From positions 1 through 10,675 of the forward strand of contig JAUWBK010000018.1 of the NCBI GenBank assembly GCA_030605045.1: a stretch of DNA of 10,675 nucleotides, in the 5' to 3' direction. Of this stretch, positions 1 through 6,166 are shown piece by piece. This stretch comes from Dehalococcoidia bacterium. GTDB lineage: Bacteria; Chloroflexota; Dehalococcoidia; Dehalococcoidales; RBG-16-60-22. Under the pieces are notes generated by a model. That model saw only the letters and a program-made list of their open reading frames with translations, was not told the DNA's origin and did no database searches. A program made the translations under genes and the position numbers. Each line of letters opens with the position of its first letter. Within the stretch, counting starts at the first letter, position 1.

Positions 1-27
1 TAGCGCCTTCTCTCTCTCCGTGATCAT
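1..27 (-). CDS. 5' end of a leftward gene, product unknown (partial)
   Basis: The reverse strand reads an ATG at 27-25 followed by eight open codons to the window edge (MITEREKAL). An AAGGTGAG ribosome-binding sequence lies about five bases upstream, and a promoter-like pair of boxes sits behind it. N-termini of this kind occur in several families, including uroporphyrinogen decarboxylase-like proteins, but nine residues cannot identify a family. The gene body lies outside the window. Confidence 0.45.
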
Positions 28-43
28 TTCTCACCTTAACCGC

Positions 44-72
44 ATCATAACACAACTACCCCACCAAAACAA
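44..72 (-). promoter_or_regulatory. Possible promoter for the leftward gene at the left edge
   Basis: Reading leftward, TTGTTT (72-67) and TATGAT (49-44) are separated by 17 bases. The -10 box matches consensus at five of six positions and the -35 box at three of six. The distance to the ATG at 27 fits a short untranslated leader that includes the ribosome-binding site. Confidence 0.4.
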
Positions 73-92
73 GAGAAAAAGATTATTTATTA

Positions 93-176
93 ACCTCACC
101 CCCTTTGTCCCCCTCTCCTTAAAAGGAGAGGGGGAAGAATATTAGCAGAGAGGTTTCGCCTCTCCTTGACTCTCCC
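93..176 (+). repeat. Two-hairpin dispersed repeat, copy 1
   Basis: The unit starts ACCTCACCCCCTTTGTCC and contains two hairpins. The first is a perfect 13-bp stem (TCCCCCTCTCCTT, loop AA, then its complement). The second is GAGAGG...CCTCTC with a five-base loop. It ends TTGACTCTCCC. The first 28 bases differ at one position from the copy at 5287. The second-hairpin stem differs between copies while pairing is kept, so the structure looks conserved. The element resembles REP- or MITE-type palindromic repeats; no transposase gene is nearby. Confidence 0.75.
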
Positions 177-195
177 TTATCTGGGTTACCAAAGT

Positions 196-276
196 GGGGT
201 GTTTAAGAGGGGCATCAGCCCCTCTTTTCAAAATCTTCCCCTTCACCTTGATGAAGGGGATACAGGGGATAGGGTT
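196..276 (-). repeat. Two-hairpin dispersed repeat, copy 2 (inverted)
   Basis: Read leftward from 276, this stretch has the same order of parts as the other copies: an AACCCTATCCCC end, a 9-bp first hairpin (TCCCCTTCA / TGAAGGGGA), a short A/T-rich spacer, a second hairpin AAGAGGGGC...GCCCCTCTT, then ACACCCC. Copies 1 and 2 face each other tail to tail, so together they form one larger palindromic element whose 21-bp ends match at 16 positions. The first-hairpin stem sequence differs from copy 1 while pairing is retained. Confidence 0.7.
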
Positions 277-308
277 ACCTCATAAAAGCTACAGGGGGAT
301 AGGTTACC
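261..308 (+). repeat. Short tandem duplication containing GGTTACC
   Basis: A 19-base segment, TACAGGGGATAGGGTTACC (261-279), is nearly repeated 29 bases later (290-308). A further GGTTACC lies at 184-190. The duplication sits on the outer edge of repeat copy 2 and looks like a duplicated repeat end. Confidence 0.6.
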
Positions 309-359
309 AAACAATCTAAAATAAGCGAAGGAGTCAGGGGCTTCTTAATATCGCCAGGA

Positions 360-1088
360 CTAGAAGCTAGGTATCGGAGGTAACGAGCGCTTGTGGGCAC
401 TGGTAGCTATCATAGACTCAATCTTCTCCTTAACCTTAGCGGGGACCTCACCAGTGAGCAAATAACGGTCGAGTTCAGCATAGCTGAAGCCCAGCTCACC
501 TTCATCGGTTTGACCCTCCCACAATCCCGCTGAAGGGGGCTTATCAATAATCGGCTGCGGGATACCAAGAAAGCCAGCCAGCTCTCTTACCTGGGCTTTA
601 ACCAGGTTACCCAGGGGCATGATATCTACCCCACCATCCCCGTACTTGGTAAAGTAGCCTACCGAAATCTCGCTGCGGTTGCTGGCACCAGCTACCATGT
701 ATCCCTGTTGATTAGCAATGTAGTAAAGAGTGAGCATCCTTAACCGGACCTTGAGGTTGGCTTGAGCTATATGGCTAATAGTGGAGCCTTCCTTGTAATC
801 AGGTAATGCCTCGAGCAAGGCAGAATAAGTATCATCCAGGACTACCTCTATAGTCGGTATGGAAAACTTACTCGCCACGGCTTGGGCATGGGCTTTATCC
901 TCCGACGGACTATGGCAGGGCATAATCACCCCAAGCGTATTTTGGGAAAAAGCTCGCTGACACAATACCGCCAGTACTGAGGAATCAAGCCCACCACTCA
1001 TGCCCACCACCACCCCCTTACACCCGGCAGCCAATACCTTATCCCTTATCCACGTAACCAGCTTCTCCGCCAACTGCTCGCTATTCAT
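360..1088 (-). CDS. nadE: NAD+ synthetase, ammonia-dependent
   Basis: The enzyme makes NAD+ from nicotinic acid adenine dinucleotide, ATP and ammonia, the last step of NAD biosynthesis, in the cytoplasm. The 242-residue protein has the adenylation P-loop SGGLDSS at residues 31-37, the GASNRSE segment at 134-140, GYFTKYGDGGVDIMPLGNLVK-type substrate and metal loop at about 144-164, and KPPSAGLWEGQTDEGELG at 183-200, all characteristic of NadE. Its length fits the short form without a glutaminase (nitrilase) domain, so it should use free ammonia. The ATG at 1088 is chosen because GGAGGT lies five bases upstream; an in-frame GTG at 1103 overlaps that ribosome-binding site. It is transcribed away from the fmdB-type gene and has its own promoter. 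Confidence 0.96.
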   Translation of the reverse strand: MNSEQLAEKLVTWIRDKVLAAGCKGVVVGMSGGLDSSVLAVLCQRAFSQNTLGVIMPCHSPSEDKAHAQAVASKFSIPTIEVVLDDTYSALLEALPDYKEGSTISHIAQANLKVRLRMLTLYYIANQQGYMVAGASNRSEISVGYFTKYGDGGVDIMPLGNLVKAQVRELAGFLGIPQPIIDKPPSAGLWEGQTDEGELGFSYAELDRYLLTGEVPAKVKEKIESMIATSAHKRSLPPIPSF

Positions 1089-1120
1089 TTGAACCTCCAC
1101 CACAGTACTAAGCTATCGCT

Positions 1121-1149
1121 AGTATACTACTCATCAGCTACACGGTCAA
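1121..1149 (-). promoter_or_regulatory. nadE promoter
   Basis: Reading leftward, TTGACC (1149-1144) and TATACT (1126-1121) are 17 bases apart; each box matches the sigma-70 consensus at five of six positions. Transcription would start near 1114, leaving about 25 bases before the nadE ATG, which include its GGAGGT. Confidence 0.75.
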
Positions 1150-1164
1150 AAGATAAGTTTGACC
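1144..1164. promoter_or_regulatory. Inverted repeat joining two divergent -35 boxes
   Basis: GGTCAAA (1144-1150) and TTTGACC (1158-1164) are perfect inverted 7-mers separated by seven bases. The left arm contains the nadE -35 box and the right arm the -35 box of the fmdB-type gene. The symmetry may simply follow from two similar promoters placed back to back, or it may be a binding site for a dimeric regulator of both directions. Confidence 0.55.
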
Positions 1165-1187
1165 TTCCACCCAAAAATGCTTAAACT
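1159..1187 (+). promoter_or_regulatory. Promoter of the fmdB-type / DUF763 gene pair
   Basis: TTGACC (1159-1164) and TAAACT (1182-1187) are 17 bases apart. The -35 box is strong and the -10 box matches at four of six positions. Transcription would begin near 1194, just ahead of the ATG at 1207. This argues against translation from the in-frame upstream TTG at 1159, which would lie inside the promoter. Confidence 0.55.
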
Positions 1188-1206
1188 AATTATTGGGAAA
1201 AAGAAG

Positions 1207-1443
1207 ATGCCGATATATGAGTATGTTTGCTCCGATTGTGACTTGAAGTTTGAGTTGTTACGACCGTTCAGTGAGGCCGATAAAAAGGCTTCCTGTCCTC
1301 GTTGTCATAATAGTGCCGAACGAATAGTCTCTACTTGTGCTTCCTTTTCCAGGAGCGAGAGCGGAGAAATTACTTCCCTAGCCGGCGCTGGAAGCTCCTG
1401 CGCCAGTTGTAGCGCCACTAGTTGCAGCACCTGTGACCTCTAA
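1207..1443 (+). CDS. FmdB-family zinc ribbon protein
   Basis: This 78-residue protein begins MPIYEYVCSDC, the hallmark of the FmdB (CxxC_CxxC_SSSS) putative regulatory family. Two CxxC knuckles (Cys8/Cys11 and Cys30/Cys33) should bind one zinc ion. The tail is rich in Ser and Cys and carries four more cysteines (65, 68, 73, 76), also spaced as two pairs, as is frequent in this family. The family is named for an open reading frame near formamidase genes; its molecular role is not established. The ATG at 1207 is chosen because homologues start with MPxYEYxC and because the longer in-frame start falls inside the promoter. It lies 18 bases ahead of the DUF763 gene, so the two are probably cotranscribed. 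Confidence 0.88.
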   Translation: MPIYEYVCSDCDLKFELLRPFSEADKKASCPRCHNSAERIVSTCASFSRSESGEITSLAGAGSSCASCSATSCSTCDL

Positions 1444-1461
1444 TCAGGAGACATAGAAGTC

Positions 1462-2553
1462 ATGGCTATCCCCACCAGAACCGGTATTGCCAACTTACCC
1501 CTTCATTATGGTAAGGCACCACCCTGGTTATTTAGCCGCATGGTGAAGCTGGCGCGAGAAATCACTCTGGCCATCATCACTGACTTTGGCCCGGAAGAGA
1601 TGTTGCGGCGATTATCACACCCTTACTGGTTTCAGGCTTTTGGCTGTATCTTGGGCTTTGACTGGCACAGCAGCGGGGTTACTACCACGCTTTGCGGCGC
1701 GCTAAAAGAAGCATTAAAGGGGATGGAACGGGACCTTGACCTGTTTGTCGCTGGGGGTAAAGGAAAAACTTCACGGCAAACACCTGCCGAAATCGAAGGT
1801 TGGGCCGACTTAACTTCAATGAATCCAGTGCCACTGGTATATGCCAGCCGCATGTCCGCCAAGGTAGATAGCTCGGCGGTTCAGGATGGCTACCAGCTTT
1901 ACCACCATACCTTCCTCTTTACCGGCAAGGGTTCGTGGGCGGTTATTCAGCAGGGTATGAATGAGATTAACCGTTATGCCCGCCGCTACCACTGGCTGGG
2001 CGAAGCCGTCACCGACTTTGTCAACGAGCCCCACTCGGCGGTGCTATCTGAGGCAAGAGGGCAGGCTTTAAATCTGGTGGCCAGCGAAAGTGATCCGGCA
2101 CGAACCACCATCACTGATATTGCCACCGGTGAGAAGCCGGAAAATATCCTGGCCGAACTAAAGAGACTGAAGACCCTGACCCTGCCTCCCCGCCATCAAA
2201 TAGTCGTCAATGACCTGCACCCCGATAGCCTGAGCAAGATTATACTGAGCACCTATGAGCGCCAGCCGCAGGACTTTGAGCAGCTACTGGGACTATCAGG
2301 AGTCGGCGCCAAGACCATCCGCGCTTTAAGCCTGATTTCCGAGCTGGTCTATGGTGTTGCCCCCAGTTACCGCGACCCCGCCCGCTACAGCTTCGCCCAC
2401 GGCGGGAAAGATGGCATTCCCTACCCGGTGGACCAAAAAACCTACGACCAGAGCATCGAGCTGCTCTCCCGCGCCATAAACAAAACCAGGTTGGGGCTGA
2501 GCGAAAAGAGAGATGCTTTGAATAGACTTAACCGGGTGAGGATAAAAGATTAA
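1462..2553 (+). CDS. DUF763 domain-containing protein
   Basis: The 363-residue product matches the DUF763 family, known from archaea and scattered bacteria and without an established function. Recognisable parts are the N-terminus TGIANLPLHYGKAPPWLFSRM (7-27), GFDWHSSGVTTTLCGALKEAL (65-85), a helix-hairpin-helix-like LLGLSGVGAKTIRALSLIS (275-293), and a C-terminal RDPARYSFAHGGKDGIPYPV (304-323). The hairpin motif with its GVG turn suggests DNA binding, and DUF763 has been considered nucleic-acid related; that part is inference. The protein seems full length. A CAGGAGA ribosome-binding site lies upstream of the ATG. It follows the fmdB-type gene in a likely two-gene operon. Its sequence is GC-rich (40 of 60 bases at 2341-2400), in contrast to the next gene. 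Confidence 0.9.
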   Translation: MAIPTRTGIANLPLHYGKAPPWLFSRMVKLAREITLAIITDFGPEEMLRRLSHPYWFQAFGCILGFDWHSSGVTTTLCGALKEALKGMERDLDLFVAGGKGKTSRQTPAEIEGWADLTSMNPVPLVYASRMSAKVDSSAVQDGYQLYHHTFLFTGKGSWAVIQQGMNEINRYARRYHWLGEAVTDFVNEPHSAVLSEARGQALNLVASESDPARTTITDIATGEKPENILAELKRLKTLTLPPRHQIVVNDLHPDSLSKIILSTYERQPQDFEQLLGLSGVGAKTIRALSLISELVYGVAPSYRDPARYSFAHGGKDGIPYPVDQKTYDQSIELLSRAINKTRLGLSEKRDALNRLNRVRIKD

Positions 2554-2660
2554 AGTTCGAATCTGGCTCAGGGAGGAAATCTGCTTTTCTGAAACTTGAC
2601 CAGATACTAACATGCCCGAACTCAGTTTATTAGTGCCTAGACATGAATTATGGTATTATT

Positions 2661-2713
2661 TGGGTAAAACAATTTGCTTCTACGTAATTACCTGAATTTA
2701 CCGGTTTTACCCA
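2661..2713. promoter_or_regulatory. 10-bp inverted repeat upstream of the GHKL gene
   Basis: TGGGTAAAAC (2661-2670) and GTTTTACCCA (2704-2713) are perfect inverted copies separated by 33 A/T-rich bases. The right arm ends about 20 bases before the GGAGGTG ribosome-binding site. A TATTAT box at 2654-2659 could be a -10, but no convincing -35 box is visible. The repeat could be an operator or a leader stem that affects translation of the ATPase. Confidence 0.5.
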
Positions 2714-2746
2714 GTAACTTGTTAAAAAGGTTTGGAGGTGAATGCA

Positions 2747-4465
2747 ATGGAATTCACACCCAAGGTAAATGAAGCGGCTGAGTTTTTAGAAATTTCCAAT
2801 GATTTTACTAATCCCAAAGAAGTGGTTAGAGAAGCGATTAGTAACTGTTTCGATGCTGGTGCTAAAAACATCAAGATTGAGATTTATGTGGACAGGTCTA
2901 GGGGAATAGATGAACTTGTTATCAATGTTGAAGACGATGGGGAAGGAATGAATGAGGAGCAACTTAAAGCGTTTTTTGGTCTTGGGTATTCAACAAGAAT
3001 AGAAGTGGATGAGAGGGGATTCAATGTATCGCCGTCTATAGGTGAGAAGGGACACGGCACAAAAGTATATTTCAATAGTAGAAGAATAGAGGTAAAGACC
3101 TGTAAAAATAATCAATACCTAGAAGCCTACATGGATTCTCCTAGACAGACCTTGCGAAGAGAAGAACTTCCCAGGGTAGTCTATGTTAGCAGGGAATGTG
3201 AGGATCAACAGCAAGGGAGCAGAATAACAATCTTTGGATACAATTCGAATATACAAGCAGGTTTTAGTCATGATGAAATCAAGGACTATATATATTGGTT
3301 TTCTAAATTTGGCTCTCCCGAGTCAGAAGTTGGGAAAGAAACCTACAAGGATGTGAAAATACAATTAAAGGGACTAGGGGCAGAGGGATTTGAAGAATTA
3401 GACTTTGGGCATGAGTTTGCTGAGATTAATTCCGACATTAGGGCTTTGAAAGGCAAAGATAAGATTTCACCCCTTGACTATTATGTTGCAAGGTGGATAT
3501 TTAATGACGCTCAGGTTATTGGAAAGCCAGGGTGTACAATAGATTTCATATTTTACATAGAGGGAGACAAAGCAAAGCGTGAATACAACAAGATGATACA
3601 TGAGAAATGGCAGGCGTGGAAACCTGGTGAATATGATGTAGGAGATAGATACGGACTTTGGCTTTGCAAAGACCATATTCCTATTCAGCATAAGAGTGAA
3701 TGGAATAAGTGGGTTGCGGAAAAAAGTGAGTGGACAAAATATCATGCCTTTGTCAACTGCCAGGACTTCAAGCTCACAGCCAATCGTGGCGACTTAGAAA
3801 ATACCCCTCCCGATTTACTTGAAGCTGTGGGGAAAACGGTGAAGGATTTGTTCGATAACAAGATTAAACCAACAAAAGAGTTCCAAAAATATAGAGAGGA
3901 ACTTGTTACAGAACAAGTTGAAAGGACCGCACAACAAGAGGAGTCTGATTTTAATAGAAGAAGAAGAGAGACACTAAGTAAGAACGCTGCAGAGATTGAC
4001 GGTATCACACTTCTTGAACCAAGGCTGGAAGGAGGTGTCCTTAGCCTATTTCTCCAGTTAAAGACTATCAGGCCTGAGCTATTTGACTTCAAGGTAATAG
4101 ATTACGATACAAGCCTCGGGTATGATCTTCTCGTTACAAAAGATACAGCGCTCGACCTAAATCAGGCGTCAATGAAATTTGCTGAGATGAAATATGAATT
4201 GAAAAGGAGCTTCAACCATTCGTTTGGCAAGCTTTGGGCAATAATATGTTGGGATTGCAAATTGGCAAATGATGACGAAGTTCTTGACATTGTGGGTGAG
4301 AAGAGGAGCATGAAAATAACAAGCAAGGACCATTCAGACCCGGGTTCTTACAAGAAATATATGCTTGTTTCGAATACTTCACCACATAACATAGAAGTTT
4401 ATGTATTGAAAGATTACCTGAAGGATAAGCTTGGCTTAGAGTTCAGACCTAGAGCTATGCAATAA
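2747..4465 (+). CDS. GHKL (Hsp90/MutL/MORC-like) ATPase with a putative C-terminal PD-(D/E)XK nuclease region
   Basis: The 572-residue protein has an N-terminal GHKL ATP-binding domain. The N-box is EAISNCFDAGA (Glu29, Asn33, Asp36), the first glycine box is EDDGEGM (62-68), FGLGYSTR lies at 77-84, and the second glycine box is GEKGHGTK (99-106), as in the MutL/MORC branch. After a middle region with no recognised domain and a charged, probably helical segment (about 377-412), the C-terminus has GYD (458-460), EMK (480-482) and SFGKLWAIICWD (492-503). The G-x-D...E-x-K spacing and the following hydrophobic strand fit a PD-(D/E)XK nuclease core, but this is inferred by eye. No signal peptide or membrane segment is seen. 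The ATG at 2747 follows GGAGGTG by six bases; an in-frame TTG at 2732 overlaps that site. The gene stands alone and is AT-rich (20 of 60 GC at 3541-3600), which suggests horizontal acquisition. Prokaryotic MORC-like ATPases occur in restriction-type systems, so a phage-defence role is plausible but untested. Confidence 0.82.
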   Translation: MEFTPKVNEAAEFLEISNDFTNPKEVVREAISNCFDAGAKNIKIEIYVDRSRGIDELVINVEDDGEGMNEEQLKAFFGLGYSTRIEVDERGFNVSPSIGEKGHGTKVYFNSRRIEVKTCKNNQYLEAYMDSPRQTLRREELPRVVYVSRECEDQQQGSRITIFGYNSNIQAGFSHDEIKDYIYWFSKFGSPESEVGKETYKDVKIQLKGLGAEGFEELDFGHEFAEINSDIRALKGKDKISPLDYYVARWIFNDAQVIGKPGCTIDFIFYIEGDKAKREYNKMIHEKWQAWKPGEYDVGDRYGLWLCKDHIPIQHKSEWNKWVAEKSEWTKYHAFVNCQDFKLTANRGDLENTPPDLLEAVGKTVKDLFDNKIKPTKEFQKYREELVTEQVERTAQQEESDFNRRRRETLSKNAAEIDGITLLEPRLEGGVLSLFLQLKTIRPELFDFKVIDYDTSLGYDLLVTKDTALDLNQASMKFAEMKYELKRSFNHSFGKLWAIICWDCKLANDDEVLDIVGEKRSMKITSKDHSDPGSYKKYMLVSNTSPHNIEVYVLKDYLKDKLGLEFRPRAMQ

Positions 4466-4502
4466 GCTGCCACCGAGAAGGTAGCGCCCTGAAACCCTTA
4501 CC

Positions 4503-5162
4503 CTATACTAAAAGCTCCAGCCCCCTCACCACATCATAAAGGTCATCAAAAGGCATGCACGTAAGGTTTTTCTCCTGGCAGTAGGCCAGCAGGTCATCTC
4601 GGGCGAAAATGTAATGCGCCTGACTTGCCGGTGAGCGGTCAGACTTACCGTCTCCAATATAGACGACGCGATAACCCCGGCTCAGAAATAATTTGGTATA
4701 GGCGTCCTTGAAGCCACTCACGAACTCGCTGCCGTCCGGCCCGATGTATTCGACCTTAAGACCATCAGGATTGAACTGAGTCTGCGACGCGAACACCTCA
4801 ATATTCTCTACGCCAATATCCCTTAAAATTGCTTCTATATAGAAGCTCAGACCGTTGCTGACAATGACAAACTTGAAGCCCCTTTTAGCGCAGTAAGTCA
4901 GTAGTTCGTTAAAGCCGGGGCGGATTCTTATTTTATTCTTCACCAGGATAAAGTCGAGCAAGGTTTGCTTATCCGCTTTGACCATAGCAAATGATTTGGT
5001 ATTAAAAACCCCGACCGATATTCTGTCCTCTCTATACTCCTTTAATAGCTGCCCCCAGTTCCCATCGGCAAAGGTATCCAGTAATAGAAAACTCACGTCA
5101 TCCGCAGCGATGGTACTATCAAAGTCACACTGAACTACAGTTTTTACTTCCGTTGAAGGCAT
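4503..5162 (-). CDS. HAD-IB family phosphatase (MtnX-like)
   Basis: A cytoplasmic haloacid-dehalogenase-type phosphatase of 219 residues, close to the usual length of the MtnX-like (COG4359) group. Motif I is CDFDSTIAADD, with nucleophile Asp13 and general acid/base Asp15. Motif II is IVSNG (Ser102). Lys152 in GFKD fits motif III. Motif IV is YIGDGKSDRSPA (Asp171, Asp175). MtnX dephosphorylates 2-hydroxy-3-keto-5-methylthiopentenyl-1-phosphate in methionine salvage; no other salvage gene lies here, so the substrate is not assigned and a related phosphoserine- or pyridoxal-type substrate is possible. The ATG at 5162 is preferred because AGGAGTG lies nine bases upstream; the in-frame GTG at 5174 overlaps it. 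The gene converges on the GHKL gene with a 37-bp gap holding only a weak hairpin. Confidence 0.85.
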   Translation of the reverse strand: MPSTEVKTVVQCDFDSTIAADDVSFLLLDTFADGNWGQLLKEYREDRISVGVFNTKSFAMVKADKQTLLDFILVKNKIRIRPGFNELLTYCAKRGFKFVIVSNGLSFYIEAILRDIGVENIEVFASQTQFNPDGLKVEYIGPDGSEFVSGFKDAYTKLFLSRGYRVVYIGDGKSDRSPASQAHYIFARDDLLAYCQEKNLTCMPFDDLYDVVRGLELLV

Positions 5163-5223
5163 TATTATCTTCACTCCTGTTCACTTTATTGATTCCAGAA
5201 TTGGTCGTCATTTTAGGTAGCCA

Positions 5224-5265
5224 GTTCCGCTTTTCAATATACAGGATACCAGCGGAACGGGTCAA
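5224..5265 (-). promoter_or_regulatory. Promoter of the HAD phosphatase gene, bracketed by an inverted repeat
   Basis: Reading leftward, TTGACC (5265-5260) and TATATT (5241-5236) are 18 bases apart. Perfect inverted 8-mers, AGCGGAAC (5251-5258) and GTTCCGCT (5224-5231), bracket the -10 box: one arm lies in the spacer and the other near the expected start point (about 5229). Only one arm would be fully transcribed, so an operator is more likely than an RNA hairpin. Confidence 0.55.
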
Positions 5266-5286
5266 ACAGATAAGGTTATTCGGCTG

Positions 5287-5370
5287 ACCTCACCCCCTTT
5301 GTCCTCCTCTCCTTAACAAGGAGGGGGGAAATATTTAAAAAGAGGGGCTGGCGCCCCTCTTTGACACCCC
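5287..5370 (+). repeat. Two-hairpin dispersed repeat, copy 3
   Basis: This is a single unit in the same orientation as copy 1. It begins ACCTCACCCCCTTTGTCC, has a first hairpin around CTCCTT-AAC-AAGGAG, the spacer AAATATTTAAAA, a second hairpin AGAGGGG...CCCCTCT, and ends TTTGACACCCC. The first 28 bases match copy 1 at 27 positions. It lies just upstream of the HAD phosphatase promoter and at the left edge of the gene-free region. Confidence 0.75.
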
Positions 5371-6166
5371 ATAGAAAGGTGCGACCCGTTTCAAAGCTAA
5401 ATGCCCAAAGCTAAAGGGCTGAAATAAAAAAGGAACATTTTTTACACCCCTCCCCCTTCCCCGCCAGAGCGCATGTTCCGGGCAAATGGGTCTCACCGGG
5501 CCAAGAACCTTATGGTTAACAGCCTCACTTCTGAATTCGCACCCATATTAGACTCAAAATTACGACAGGCGTCGGCCCCCTGTCGCCGCGCCGCCCCATT
5601 TTTTCATGGACTGTATTCGGATTAGTTTGGCTCAATGGGGTGTGCAAATAGGGATTTTAGGAGTAAAAGCCCGGATTCTCGCCTGGTGGCTCCGCCCCAA
5701 TAGGAAACGCGCGCAAGTGGCCTCCATGAGGCGTATATGGCACTCGCGAGTACCCAAAGGAGCCCGGATTTGTGACGTGGTGCTCCGTGCTGGCTCCCGC
5801 AAGAGGCTCGCGGGAAAACAGTCCAGGCGGTGCCTCCGCGGTAAATGCCGCCCCGACTGCCGGGCAACACCCCGGGGGAAGCGAATTCGCGGGTCTGGGC
5901 AACGCCTTGGGCAACAGTTGGGCAACTTGAATTCGAATCCCTATACGTAGACTCCTTAAAGTGTGTATATATAATAAGGAAACTGTTGCCTGAGCCTTCC
6001 GTACATATGCCATAAGAGCCGCCGACTCGGGTGTGTAGGGCGGGAAAATGGCGGAGGCAAGGAGAGAGGGCAGGGCGTGGCTGAACCGCGTTCATCCTGC
6101 CTACGCTCACACGTGGTCTTGGGATGTATGTTCAACCATAATAAAAACACAATCAGCAGATAACTA
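5371..6166. other. Gene-free region, GC-rich and hairpin-dense, origin unknown
   Basis: No frame gives a recognisable protein; the longer open frames overlap in several registers on both strands and are low-complexity, Arg/Pro-rich products of GC bias. Visible structure includes GACAGG...CCTGTC (5561-5581), GCCTC-CAT-GAGGC near 5720, the palindrome ACTCGCGAGT near 5742, a TCCCGC...GCGGGA stem near 5795-5815, GGCGG...CCGCC near 5826-5853, and the palindrome GCGAATTCGC (5881-5890). AGCCCGGATT occurs at 5668 and 5761 within an imperfect ~35-bp duplication. The region does not match the conserved cores of RNase P, tmRNA, SRP RNA or tRNA. It could be a structured RNA locus or the decayed end of a mobile element. 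Confidence 0.5.
5861..5926 (+). repeat. Helically phased TGGGCAAC direct repeats
   Basis: TGGGCAAC starts at 5896, 5908 and 5919, at steps of 12 and 11 bases, and a CGGGCAAC variant starts at 5861, 35 bases earlier. An inverted GGCAACAG copy (CTGTTGCC) lies at 5983-5990. Spacing of about one helical turn is typical of protein-binding arrays such as iterons or integrase arm sites. The sequence TTCGAATCCC directly follows at 5932-5941. Confidence 0.6.

Noticed and set aside
93..276. Possible CRISPR array in the CCCCT-rich repeats at the left
   Set aside because: The copies are palindromic, imperfect, partly inverted and not separated by regular spacers; no cas gene is present.
4466..4502. Bidirectional terminator between the convergent GHKL and HAD genes
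   Set aside because: GCTGCC...GGTAGC near 4468-4487 can form only a 6-bp stem with a G-U pair and has no T run.
5757..5775. Reverse-strand similarity to the RNase P RNA core (AAATCCGGGCTCC)
   Set aside because: The invariant GAGGAAAGTCC sequence is not present and no other conserved RNase P segment could be found around it.
5930..5955. tRNA-like T-loop TTCGAAT followed by CCC
   Set aside because: The five bases on each side cannot pair and there is no anticodon arm or acceptor stem, so it is not a tRNA gene; it is kept only as a possible attachment core.
5606..6150. Several overlapping open frames of 64-162 codons on both strands
   Set aside because: They overlap in several registers, are Arg/Pro/Gly-rich, lack ribosome-binding sites and family motifs, and follow from the high GC content of the region.
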